The notes under the pieces were generated by a model. That model made no database searches, had not been told where the DNA came from, and saw only the letters and a program-made list of their open reading frames with translations. Position numbers and translations under genes: made by a program. Positions 13,360-20,094 of a stretch of DNA of 23,177 nucleotides are shown here, piece after piece. Positions within the stretch are counted from its first letter, which is position 1. Every line of letters begins with the position of its first letter. This DNA comes from a virus, in the IMG/VR virus record IMGVR_UViG_3300022743_000023, positions 1-23,177 of that record; one strand, written 5' to 3'.

Positions 13360-13944
13360 CTATTTCATATTCTGTACGTGATCTGCCATTCCTAGTTCGA
13401 CCATTTCTGTTGGCTCAAGCCATACGTCAGTTGGTGGCAGCAGTTTTTGTTCGATTACAGATTCTTCTAGGTCTGTGAACTTTTTATACATTCTGACCAT
13501 GGTTTTCTGAATCTGAGCAAAATGTTTCTGAGCACCGAACAGATCATGTTTCGTACCTGCGATACCAGAAGAAAATGAATGCGACATACAGAAGCAATTC
13601 TCATCAAGAATTCTCAGACCGCGATGTCCCGCCATAAAGATCAATAGACCGGCAGAAGCGATCATTCCGATACCGATAGTAGATACTGGAATGGCAGAAC
13701 CACGCATTACTGAGATTAGTGCGTTTGCATCATATAGATCGCCACCCTGTGAACTGATGATAAGAGTCAGACATTCTGGTCTTTTATATTCCTCGCCATT
13801 CTCGTCTTCAGTTGCGAAGTTGTGTGATAGAATCCACTGAATAGCATCTGCACATGACTGTTGATTGATATCGCTCATCATTAGATAAACGTTACGATCA
13901 ACTTCTTTCTTACCAAAATTTAATAGATTGATGTTATCAAGCAT
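13360..13944 (-). CDS. ClpP-like serine protease
   Basis: Catalytic residues of the ClpP/crotonase-fold peptidases can be placed: Ser97 in GIGMIASAGLLIF, His122 in CMSHSFSSG and Asp173 in PPTDVWLEP, followed by MVELGMADHV, the usual 'eyGliD' end. The substrate-strand motif LTLIISSQGGDLYDANALI (59-77) is also typical. At 194 aa it is the size of bacterial ClpP. Phage ClpP-like enzymes are often prohead proteases, but no portal, scaffold or capsid gene is near; here it follows a nuclease and a PhoH ATPase, so regulated proteolysis of host or phage proteins is equally possible. No Clp ATPase partner is adjacent. Last gene before a strong terminator. Confidence 0.88.
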   Translation of the reverse strand: MLDNINLLNFGKKEVDRNVYLMMSDINQQSCADAIQWILSHNFATEDENGEEYKRPECLTLIISSQGGDLYDANALISVMRGSAIPVSTIGIGMIASAGLLIFMAGHRGLRILDENCFCMSHSFSSGIAGTKHDLFGAQKHFAQIQKTMVRMYKKFTDLEESVIEQKLLPPTDVWLEPTEMVELGMADHVQNMK

Positions 13945-14614
13945 GAACTTCCTTTTGTTGTTTTACTAATTTCATCAATTCGGAGATCCAAGGATTCACC
14001 GGTTCAATGAAGACTGACACATTTGGATCTTTATCGACTAACATTAGAATTACTATCTGTTTAGGGATGATCTTGTACTGTTCGTAAAACATGACTGCAT
14101 ATGCAGCACCTTGTAGAAAGTACGAAGATATCTCATCACGATATTTCAATCTGGATGAAGTCTTAAAATCTATGATTGATAATGAATTATGATATTCTGC
14201 TATACAGTCTGTAGTACCAGCAAGTGATATCTTTTTAGAAAACATCTGGTGTTCTAGAGCAAACACCTTATCGACATTTTCTTCAATATGTTTTCTCAGA
14301 TTCTTAAAATCGAATTTATCGAACATCGTCAAATGAGAATCCGGAGAAGGTTTGTTGAGTAGCAAATTCTCGCACGCTAAGTGAATAGCAGTGCCTTTAT
14401 CCGTTGCTACTTTTGATATTCTGGAAGCTTCTTCTTCGCCAACTGCATCTCTCCATTTCTGCAGTGCTTCTTTGTCACCAAACTGTCCTAGGAATGAAGT
14501 GACGGACAAATACTTATACCCGTCTTCTCCAATATAAAACCGTTGTGGTCCAGAATCGTCTCTAGTCAAATTGAATTCTTTTAATGGAATTCCATAATCT
14601 AAAAATTGTTTCAC
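13937..14614 (-). CDS. PD-(D/E)XK exonuclease (RecB/Cas4/MGME1-like)
   Basis: Core nuclease motifs occur in the right order: GTAIH (74-78), Glu121 in FALEHQMFS, GTTD (133-136), IIDFKTSS with Asp149 and Lys151, and QGAAYAVMFY with Gln168/Tyr172. This is the arrangement of RecB-family exonucleases that resect DNA ends in phage replication or recombination and host DNA breakdown. The start is a GTG at 14614 overlapping the PhoH stop (GTGA), with TAGGA five nt upstream. It overlaps the ClpP-like start by 8 nt, so the three proteins are translationally linked. Confidence 0.87.
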   Translation of the reverse strand: MKQFLDYGIPLKEFNLTRDDSGPQRFYIGEDGYKYLSVTSFLGQFGDKEALQKWRDAVGEEEASRISKVATDKGTAIHLACENLLLNKPSPDSHLTMFDKFDFKNLRKHIEENVDKVFALEHQMFSKKISLAGTTDCIAEYHNSLSIIDFKTSSRLKYRDEISSYFLQGAAYAVMFYEQYKIIPKQIVILMLVDKDPNVSVFIEPVNPWISELMKLVKQQKEVHA

Positions 14615-15384
14615 ATAATTCCTAATTCTGTTGCTGAAATAATGAGTGATTTTACGAAGGCAGAACGAACAATGTCTTCTTGTTGGAATGTTACAGTAGT
14701 GAATTCATTCATTCTACGAGTAATCTTGCAGATATCATTGAATGCAGATACGTCCTTCTTATTCGTACCCGCCACATTTAAGTCATCCTGACGACCATCA
14801 CCGCAGATAATCAGACGAGAATTTTCGCCAAGACGTGTGGCGACTGTCAGGAATTCTTGAATGTTGCTGTTCTGCACTTCGTCAAAAATAACGACTGCAT
14901 TGCGTAGTGTAGTACCTCTGAGAAATGATGTAGACTTAAATTCAAATAACTTCTGCTCTTCAAGTTTTTCTAAAGGTGTTGGAATTTCTTTTGAAAGTAG
15001 ATCGTTAAAGATCTCTTCATATGGCATTTTATAAATCTGTTCTTTTTCTTCCTGAGTACCCGGCAAGAATCCGATATCTCTGGTCGGTACTGTAGAACGA
15101 ACAACTACAATCTTGTCATATCTACGTTCCGATAGAATAGAACGTAGAGCAAGATATAAAGAAATGAAAGTCTTACCGCTTCCTGCATACCCATTCAAAA
15201 AAAGGTGTTGATCTGTCTTATTAAAGAGATCGAACACCTTTTGTTGGTTTGTTGTCAGGGCATCAATTTTAATTAAGTGTTCAATTCTTAATTTAGATTT
15301 TGCCGTGCGCAGTTTAGCGATTGGAGTTTCTAATGTTGTTGGTCTAGTGCTGTTAGAAAAAAGTACTGCTTTTTGCTTTTTCAA
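14611..15384 (-). CDS. PhoH-like ATPase
   Basis: Walker A is GYAGSGKT (65-72), the family hallmark TRDIGFLPG lies at 101-109, and Walker B is VVIFDEVQN (164-172), followed by LIICGDGRQDD. PhoH-like proteins are P-loop ATPases resembling the SF1 helicase core and are frequent in T4-like and other large phages; some have RNA-helicase activity. Translation must begin at TTG 15384: GGGAG lies 6 nt upstream and the first in-frame ATG comes only at residue 120, after the Walker A motif. Confidence 0.92.
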   Translation of the reverse strand: MKKQKAVLFSNSTRPTTLETPIAKLRTAKSKLRIEHLIKIDALTTNQQKVFDLFNKTDQHLFLNGYAGSGKTFISLYLALRSILSERRYDKIVVVRSTVPTRDIGFLPGTQEEKEQIYKMPYEEIFNDLLSKEIPTPLEKLEEQKLFEFKSTSFLRGTTLRNAVVIFDEVQNSNIQEFLTVATRLGENSRLIICGDGRQDDLNVAGTNKKDVSAFNDICKITRRMNEFTTVTFQQEDIVRSAFVKSLIISATELGIM

Positions 15385-15430
15385 AAGAATCTCCCTTGTT
15401 GTGGATATTCTATTTAATTGCGACGATACT

Positions 15431-15706
15431 TTAGTCTAGGTTAAACGAAGAAGACTTTTTGATATTAGATCCAGGCGACTTGGTATGTATTTTATTGAGT
15501 ACATCCTTAAATCCCTGTGGAATTTTTCCATACGTAGAATTTGCGGTCAATGTAGAATAACCTACAAGTGGTGCTGCAACTGTCCTGGATAATTTGCCAG
15601 AACATTTCTCGCATGGAGTTTCGCATGGTTCATCTCGTTCTGCGATGCGGACATTCTTTTCGAATACATCTCCGCACCCAGCACATTCGTAATTATACAT
15701 TGGCAT
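15431..15706 (-). CDS. FmdB-type zinc-ribbon protein, 91 aa
   Basis: The N-terminus MPMYNYECAGCGDVFEKNV and the later CETPCEKCSGKLSR supply CxxC pairs forming a zinc ribbon as in FmdB-family 'MPxYxYxCxxCG' proteins. The C-terminal half (TYGKIPQGFKDVLNKIHTK) is basic and polar. Phages often carry such small zinc ribbons; they may bind nucleic acid or regulate transcription, but no specific role is known. It sits between a membrane-protein gene (1 nt away) and the PhoH gene. Confidence 0.85.
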   Translation of the reverse strand: MPMYNYECAGCGDVFEKNVRIAERDEPCETPCEKCSGKLSRTVAAPLVGYSTLTANSTYGKIPQGFKDVLNKIHTKSPGSNIKKSSSFNLD

Positions 15707-15707
15707 T

Positions 15708-15929
15708 TTAATACTTCTTTATTCTATAATGCTTCTTGACTTTTTCCTTGAAAGCGATATCGTTGATTACCGAGTTTGGTACGAATATCAACTCCCAAAG
15801 AAAGAATACCGTAGAAAGCAATACTACAAAGAATGTAGTAGGAATCGAATATAGTGCAACTTTGAGTTGAACCAATAGACTTAGATTGATCCCTTCAATG
15901 TCTGCTACGGAAACTTCCTTCTTTTCCAT
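15708..15929 (-). CDS. Small membrane protein, 73 aa
   Basis: One long hydrophobic region (ALYSIPTTFFVVLLSTVFFLWELIFV) spans about residues 25-50, with an acidic N-terminus (MEKKEVSVADIEG) and a basic end (KEKVKKHYRIKKY) that predicts a cytoplasmic C-terminus. The ATG overlaps the preceding stop as TAATG (15927-15931). Function unknown. Confidence 0.75.
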   Translation of the reverse strand: MEKKEVSVADIEGINLSLLVQLKVALYSIPTTFFVVLLSTVFFLWELIFVPNSVINDIAFKEKVKKHYRIKKY

Positions 15930-16216
15930 TAGACGATAATGGAAGATGGTGGAAGAATGATCTTGGAGAAACGTTCTTTATGGGCAGTTTCTAATTCTTC
16001 AGATGGGAATGATGTAATTGCCATCGCAAAAGGAATAATGAATTCGCCCTTTGTATATGGACAAAATGGAGCAAAACCAAATGATTGTGTTTTTCCATCT
16101 TCATTGGGAATCTGGAAAATCTCGATAGCCTCTTTGGCGATATATCCAATTTCCATTTGTTCGCATTCTGCGATCAGTTCTTGGCCACTTGCTAATTTCA
16201 AACATAAAATAGTCAT
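15929..16216 (-). CDS. Hypothetical protein, 95 aa, possibly LSm-like
   Basis: The opening TILCLKLASGQELIAECEQ resembles the first strands of Sm-like barrels found in many phage small proteins ('l.sGe.iig.v'), followed by beta-rich segments and the Pro-rich end ILPPSSIIV. Catalytic motifs are absent. Start and preceding stop overlap as ATGA (16213-16216). The Sm-like assignment is tentative; if right, RNA binding would be expected. Confidence 0.7.
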   Translation of the reverse strand: MTILCLKLASGQELIAECEQMEIGYIAKEAIEIFQIPNEDGKTQSFGFAPFCPYTKGEFIIPFAMAITSFPSEELETAHKERFSKIILPPSSIIV

Positions 16217-16383
16217 TCTGAATCTTTCTCTTGTAGTTTAGTTTTCACCGTCAATTTTTCGTCAATTTCCCCACATCCTCTGCACTTGAATGAGATATAG
16301 AAGTACTCGGAGTCGTGCCATGAGACAACATCTCCACCATTCTGACCCAGAGCGTGTGATAATTTGTGAAATAGTTTTTTCAT
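16213..16383 (-). CDS. Hypothetical small protein, 56 aa
   Basis: A 56-codon ORF (MKKLFHKLSHALGQNGGDVV...) contains one CRGCGE knuckle, half of a zinc site, then a charged tail (KLTVKTKLQEKDSE). The 3' end overlaps the next start (ATGA), supporting expression. It begins only 23 nt after the terminator hairpin at 16406-16428 and lacks a clear Shine-Dalgarno, so it probably depends on read-through or on a promoter I cannot identify. Function unknown. Confidence 0.6.
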   Translation of the reverse strand: MKKLFHKLSHALGQNGGDVVSWHDSEYFYISFKCRGCGEIDEKLTVKTKLQEKDSE

Positions 16384-16405
16384 AGAACTATTTAAAGGAG
16401 TAACT

Positions 16406-16428
16406 AAAAAGGGCCAATGAATGGCCCT
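16406..16428 (-). terminator. Intrinsic terminator after the helix-turn-helix-like gene
   Basis: On the minus strand AGGGCC-attcatt-GGCCCT is followed directly by TTTTT, a compact GC-rich stem with a T-run. It lies 25 nt downstream of the gene ending at 16453. Confidence 0.85.
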
Positions 16429-16452
16429 ATGTTTTAATCTGTCGGTGTCAGA

Positions 16453-16689
16453 TTACTGAAATGCAGCGGTGCCCATTGCGGCATATGCGGCGGCAACGAT
16501 GGTCTTTGATGGTTGTCCAATGCGATATTGTGCAGAACCATTCTTGGTATTTGTATAGATGCAATGACCTTGTGCACGTAGGTTAGAGATAACCTTTGAC
16601 AGTGAACGGATGCCATTCTTTTCTGCGACTGATGCAGAAACAGTCAGGCCGCGTTGTAGTTGGTTTAGAACTTTTGCTTGTTGTGTCAT
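16453..16689 (-). CDS. Helix-turn-helix-like phage regulator, 78 aa
   Basis: The protein (MTQQAKVLNQLQRGLTVSAS..KNGIRSLSKVISNLRAQGHCIYTN) has the pattern of a small winged-helix family common in phages: a first helix, 'A..fGI....v..LR.qG..I' for the recognition part, then KNGSAQYRIGQPS as the wing, and an Ala-rich tail. It should bind DNA. It has its own strong promoter (16757-16785) and its own terminator, so it is a stand-alone transcription unit, and a palindrome in its leader is a candidate autoregulatory site. No target is known. Confidence 0.75.
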   Translation of the reverse strand: MTQQAKVLNQLQRGLTVSASVAEKNGIRSLSKVISNLRAQGHCIYTNTKNGSAQYRIGQPSKTIVAAAYAAMGTAAFQ

Positions 16690-16732
16690 GATAAATTCAC
16701 TTTCGTTAATGATTTGCTAACTTGAAGGCGTA

Positions 16733-16743
16733 GCAATAATTGC
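16733..16743. promoter_or_regulatory. Palindrome in the leader of the regulator gene
   Basis: GCAAT-A-ATTGC is a perfect 11-bp dyad between the promoter -10 and the start codon of the gene at 16689, placed where a repressor could block transcription. It is flanked by AGGC/GCCT, which extends the dyad imperfectly. Confidence 0.4.
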
Positions 16744-16756
16744 CTCTTGATAGTTT

Positions 16757-16785
16757 ATTGTATAACAAAACCGGTCACTTGTAAA
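16757..16785 (-). promoter_or_regulatory. Sigma-70 promoter of the regulator gene
   Basis: Minus strand TTTACA (16780-16785), exactly 17 nt, TACAAT (16757-16762). It lies between the stop of the AAA+ gene (16792) and the start at 16689. Confidence 0.75.
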
Positions 16786-16791
16786 ATAAAA

Positions 16792-17895
16792 TTAGACGAA
16801 TCCCATTTTACTTTTGAATGACTTCTGTTTGTCTACTTTCTTCCCAGTAAAGATTTCTGCGAGAGTGCCAGCAGAGGATGATTCTTCGATTCCGTTATTC
16901 TTCCTGACAACATTTGCTTCGTCTTTTGTCAGTTCTCGGAATGTGATGATGTCATGACAACGTCCAGGGCGAATCAGAGCAGAATCAATATCTGACACGT
17001 TGGGTAGATTGGTCGTGAAGATTAGTTTCTTTCCACGTACAGAGACTAGACCGTCTCCAACGTTTAGAAACTTGTGCATCAGATCATTGCCCTCATCACG
17101 TGGAATTAGAAAATTATCTGCGTCTTCAATAATCATGAATGCATTGTCAGATTCTAAAAATTCTGCAAAGATGAAGTCCTTGCCAAGAATAGAAGGGTCA
17201 TATGTTACAGATGCAGAACGACGTGTATGCTGAATCAACCCTCGTGTAAAACTGGTCTTACCTGTACCAGGTGGACCGATGAGAATTAGAATGTTGGCAG
17301 ACGATTCCATGAATTCATCGTAATACTCGATGATGTCTTTTTCGAGGAAAGGATAGAACTCGGTCTGAGGCATCTTCTCATTGGTAATCGGCACTTGTGT
17401 AGAATCGCCATTTCCAGAATACATCCAAGAAATGTATGCGTCCACTCGCTCATACTCATCGAACATTGCAATGATATTTTCTAGTTCATCGTTTGTCGAT
17501 GCAACAATATTCATCTCCACGACATTGTTACGGATATTAAAATCGATGATAGAAGTATCGGAGGGCCAGATCAATCCATATCGTGAAGACATATACTTGA
17601 TCTTGGAGAATGTCTTCACGACGAATTCTTTGTACTGTTGTTTAGACAGAAAGATCTCGATCGTTTCTTCGTATGCAGAATCGAGATCGTCGATAAACTT
17701 TGCAAGTTCAAATTGACGAGACGAACTCGTCGCTAGAAGAATCTTATCTGCTGTTCCGTCTCCGCATTCTTCTGCGTTCAGATAATTATATTCTTCAGAT
17801 AGACTAGACCTCTTTCGAGTTGGTGGACGCACGCGTCTAGTTTTTACGTTACCGTTCTTTAGGTCACGCAATAGTTTATTGAATGATGTACCCAT
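16792..17895 (-). CDS. AAA+ ATPase, 367 aa
   Basis: The C-terminal half is a AAA+ module: Walker A GPPGTGKTS (207-215), Walker B FMIIEDADN (253-261), sensor 1 FTTN (293-296) and the arginine region DSALIRPGRCHDII (304-317). The overall style is close to BCS1/FtsH-like phage ATPases. The N-terminal ~190 residues are beta/alpha without known motif and probably hold the substrate- or partner-binding domain. It would remodel a protein or nucleoprotein complex using ATP. Start overlaps the lipoprotein stop (TAATG). Confidence 0.88.
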   Translation of the reverse strand: MGTSFNKLLRDLKNGNVKTRRVRPPTRKRSSLSEEYNYLNAEECGDGTADKILLATSSSRQFELAKFIDDLDSAYEETIEIFLSKQQYKEFVVKTFSKIKYMSSRYGLIWPSDTSIIDFNIRNNVVEMNIVASTNDELENIIAMFDEYERVDAYISWMYSGNGDSTQVPITNEKMPQTEFYPFLEKDIIEYYDEFMESSANILILIGPPGTGKTSFTRGLIQHTRRSASVTYDPSILGKDFIFAEFLESDNAFMIIEDADNFLIPRDEGNDLMHKFLNVGDGLVSVRGKKLIFTTNLPNVSDIDSALIRPGRCHDIITFRELTKDEANVVRKNNGIEESSSAGTLAEIFTGKKVDKQKSFKSKMGFV

Positions 17896-18371
17896 TACTT
17901 GTTTTCTGTAGTGATGATTAGTGGTTCAATGCGCAGACGGATTGGTTGATCTGAGTACAGATAATTGCCATTCCATTGTACATACTGTCCTTGTGGAGTC
18001 CAGAAGAAGATGTATTCACCGGAACTTCCATATGTACCTTCATCCGATGGTGCAACCAACGAGACACCGCCGGAACTGAATTGCTGCGGCGAGGTGAGAC
18101 GTTTTCCGCCAGACGTTACCTTGCCCTTCACCGTATGATATGCGACAGGTTGTCCGGATTGGTTCATCAGGACAATATAACCGATCTTGGAAAGACTGGA
18201 AGTCAGTTCCAAACGAGCCTTGATGTTGATGATTTCTGCATTCTCTGTAAACTTGATAGAATCGGCAGCTTGTTGTGCAAGTTTAGATTGTGCATTCTTT
18301 TCGTGTTCTTTGCAACCGGATAGACCGGCAAGAGCGAGAACGACCGACAGAGTGAGCGTTAGAACTTTCAT
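17895..18371 (-). CDS. Lipoprotein, 158 aa
   Basis: The N-terminus MKVLTLTLSVVLALAGLSGC is a type II signal peptide with lipobox LSGC; Cys20 would be lipidated, and the following KE suggests export beyond the inner membrane is allowed. The mature protein is beta-rich with Gly/Ser/Tyr (SSGGVSLVAPSDEGTYGSSG) and an FFWTPQGQYVQW segment. Phage lipoproteins can block superinfection or alter the envelope, but no family is recognised. It is TAATG-coupled to the membrane protein upstream and the AAA+ gene downstream. Confidence 0.82.
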   Translation of the reverse strand: MKVLTLTLSVVLALAGLSGCKEHEKNAQSKLAQQAADSIKFTENAEIINIKARLELTSSLSKIGYIVLMNQSGQPVAYHTVKGKVTSGGKRLTSPQQFSSGGVSLVAPSDEGTYGSSGEYIFFWTPQGQYVQWNGNYLYSDQPIRLRIEPLIITTENK

Positions 18372-18778
18372 TATTCACATTCTTTCATTGATAAATTTTG
18401 CGGTAGAGACGTACCTTTGTAGATACCGATAGTAATTGATTCTGACCGTGCATTGTACTTTGAGACTAAATCGCGACACATTGCCTGTACACCTGTCAAT
18501 TCTGTTCGAAGGAACGTCTTTTCTTTCCTGTCAGATTCAGACTGAAGTTCCTTCTTTTGAGCGGCGATCAGAGCAACCTTGGAAGAATAATCTTGAAATG
18601 CAGCATGGAACCATTCATAGTTGTTGATGATCTTTGCCGGTTCCGTTACCTGGCCGACAAGTGCAAATGGTTTGGCAACAAACTGTAGAATCACGATTCC
18701 AATGAAGAACAGTGCAACTACGAATGCAAGCCATTTAGCAATAGACCACGTTTCGGAATAATCTTGTTTTGTGATCAT
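18371..18778 (-). CDS. Membrane-anchored coiled-coil protein, 135 aa
   Basis: One transmembrane segment (AKWLAFVVALFFIGIVILQF, ~14-33) is followed by an INNYEWFHAAFQDYSSKVALI motif and a charged helix (AAQKKELQSESDRKEKTFLRTELTG). A 'YEWF' element after a single membrane anchor recurs in many phage and prophage proteins of unknown function. The C-terminal part carries two Cys (MCRDL, KECE) that would be periplasmic if the N-terminus is cytoplasmic. Translationally coupled to the lipoprotein, so the two may act together in the envelope; a Rz/Rz1-like pair was considered but the sizes and Cys pattern do not fit well. Confidence 0.75.
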   Translation of the reverse strand: MITKQDYSETWSIAKWLAFVVALFFIGIVILQFVAKPFALVGQVTEPAKIINNYEWFHAAFQDYSSKVALIAAQKKELQSESDRKEKTFLRTELTGVQAMCRDLVSKYNARSESITIGIYKGTSLPQNLSMKECE

Positions 18779-18782
18779 GTGA

Positions 18783-19064
18783 TTACTCGAAGTAGATAGA
18801 TTGTGAGCAAGAACCGGCGATCATTAGTTTAAACTGTGGTAGTTCGTCTAAACCGTTCGCGGCGAACATTGCTCTCAGATCACGATTCAGACTATCCATC
18901 CTGCCTCGCGGGGTGTTACCGCTGCCAGGGTCTCCGCCAATACGGTTAAGAATGAATGATAGTACCTGTGCAGTTTCAAGAGGGATGGTCAAATTGACTA
19001 CCTTTTCTTCCTCCACTACAACTTTGACTACTTCGCGTTTGGTGATTTCAAGTTTTGCTGCCAT
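18783..19064 (-). CDS. Hypothetical protein, 93 aa
   Basis: The N-terminus is Lys/Val/Glu-rich (KLEITKREVVKVVVEEEKVV) and probably beta, followed by LTIPLETAQVLSFILNRIGG and a Gly/Arg loop, then FKLMIAGSCSQSIYFE. I do not recognise it. Start is set at ATG 19064, preceded by AAGGA at 8-9 nt; a TTG two codons upstream is less likely. Confidence 0.7.
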   Translation of the reverse strand: MAAKLEITKREVVKVVVEEEKVVNLTIPLETAQVLSFILNRIGGDPGSGNTPRGRMDSLNRDLRAMFAANGLDELPQFKLMIAGSCSQSIYFE

Positions 19065-19076
19065 TTTCAATTTCCT

Positions 19077-19496
19077 TTAAACCAGAGCGGCTTCGAACAG
19101 TTCTGTAGTTTCTTTTTCTTCAGTTTCCATCACTTCGTTGATGGTGTCTTGAAGAGCTTTGGTAATCTTCTCTTGGCGGATTGCTTCTTTGCGTTCCTTT
19201 GCAGCTGCACGATCAAGTTTGTTCCGCATCTTGCGAGCGATGTCTGATTCCTGAGCGTCAATCTTTGCAACGCGTACTGCAAGAGCGTCCTGTACAATCT
19301 GTGGTACAGTTTCATCCTTCAGAACTTCTTGCATGATCTGCTTGGCACCCATCGGGGTCTCGGTAACGAACACCGAGAATTCTGCCTTACCCTTCTTGTT
19401 CTGAAGATCGAACCAGTAACGATTGACGGAGAGGTGCATCTCTGCTTTTCCATCGACTACTTGGTATCCGACGTATGTGTATTCACGTTTATCCAT
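19077..19496 (-). CDS. Hypothetical protein, 139 aa
   Basis: The N-terminal half is compact and aromatic (YTYVGYQVVDGKAEMHLSVN), while the C-terminal half is a long charged helix (ARKMRNKLDRAAAKERKEA...EVMETEEKETTELFEA), probably coiled coil. A good AAGGAG site lies 8 nt before ATG 19496. No family recognised; it lies 12 nt upstream of the 93-aa gene in the same operon. Confidence 0.75.
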   Translation of the reverse strand: MDKREYTYVGYQVVDGKAEMHLSVNRYWFDLQNKKGKAEFSVFVTETPMGAKQIMQEVLKDETVPQIVQDALAVRVAKIDAQESDIARKMRNKLDRAAAKERKEAIRQEKITKALQDTINEVMETEEKETTELFEAALV

Positions 19497-19513
19497 AATA
19501 AAAACTCCTTAAG

Positions 19514-19591
19514 TTAGAAAAGAATTGCAAGAACTGGGCCGATGAATGGGCCAAGGTTGTAGAAATAGTAGTACTCTAGAAAGATGTTCAT
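19514..19591 (-). CDS. Mini-ORF, 25 aa, hydrophobic
   Basis: A 25-codon ORF (MNIFLEYYYFYNLGPFIGPV...) with its ATG in a TAATG overlap with the preceding stop and an AAGGA sequence about 9 nt upstream. It fills a gap that otherwise would be 94 nt between co-directional genes. The aromatic and hydrophobic content suggests membrane association. Expression is plausible, not proven. Confidence 0.45.
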   Translation of the reverse strand: MNIFLEYYYFYNLGPFIGPVLAILF

Positions 19592-19764
19592 TAGTAGGTT
19601 TCCTTAACGATGTCGAACTGATCTGCTGGGAATTTCGTCTTGAAGTCTTCACTCTTGACGTAGTCATTGTAGGCTTTTGCTTCAAAGAATACTTTCCTGA
19701 AGCACGAACTGAGCGAACCTTTGGGTAGAACTGTCAGATAGATTGATGTTGCTTTTCCGGCCAT
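19591..19764 (-). CDS. Hypothetical small protein, 57 aa
   Basis: A 57-codon ORF (MAGKATSIYLTVLPKGSLSS..., ending FPADQFDIVKETY) follows the shared-leader promoter at 19780-19826 with a TAGGA ribosome site 8 nt before the ATG. Its stop overlaps the next mini-ORF start. Its content (FFEAKAYNDYVKSEDFKTKFP) looks like a small folded domain. Function unknown. Confidence 0.65.
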   Translation of the reverse strand: MAGKATSIYLTVLPKGSLSSCFRKVFFEAKAYNDYVKSEDFKTKFPADQFDIVKETY

Positions 19765-19779
19765 TTGATAATTCCTAAT

Positions 19780-19826
19780 TGCGTTGTCGATAGAATAATT
19801 ATATCAAACTTTCTAATTTATGTAGA
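19780..19826 (-). promoter_or_regulatory. Shared-leader promoter (copy D)
   Basis: Minus strand TCTACA (19821-19826), 17-nt spacer, TATAAT (19798-19803), then TATTCTATCGACAACGCAATT as leader. It matches copies A, B and C in both the -10 region and the leader, and the -35 region TCTACATAAA matches copy C. Confidence 0.7.
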
Positions 19827-20093
19827 TTGTTTGAAATTTTCATTGTAGACTTCTTGTTCTTCGATGAAACTCAGAAGTCCTGGATAGAATTCTTCAAATG
19901 TGAATTTGAATGAGAAAATATCGGAGACGAAAGAATCCGTCTCTACATACATTCCTTCTGTCCAGTCTCTAACAGATTGATCTTCAAGACGAAGAATCTC
20001 AGATCTTGCTCTGTCTCTGTGCATCATCCATATTTCCAATCTGATAGAGAACACCAGAATAAATGCGATAACAAGAAAGAGCAAGATCATCAT
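19818..20093 (-). CDS. Small membrane protein, 91 aa
   Basis: It starts with a hydrophobic anchor (MMILLFLVIAFILVFSIRLEIW) followed by an amphipathic charged region (HRDRARSEILRLEDQ) and an acidic tail (FYPGLLSFIEEQEVYNENF). Start at ATG 20093 is preferred because GGAG lies about 7 nt upstream, directly after the ThyX stop; the longer reading to 20144 would overlap thyX by 50 nt without a better ribosome site. No family recognised. Confidence 0.7.
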   Translation of the reverse strand: MMILLFLVIAFILVFSIRLEIWMMHRDRARSEILRLEDQSVRDWTEGMYVETDSFVSDIFSFKFTFEEFYPGLLSFIEEQEVYNENFKQST

Positions 20094-20094
20094 T

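Noticed and set aside
17895-18778. Rz/Rz1-like spanin pair
   Set aside because: The lipoprotein is far longer than Rz1 and is not nested in the other gene, and no holin or endolysin is near.
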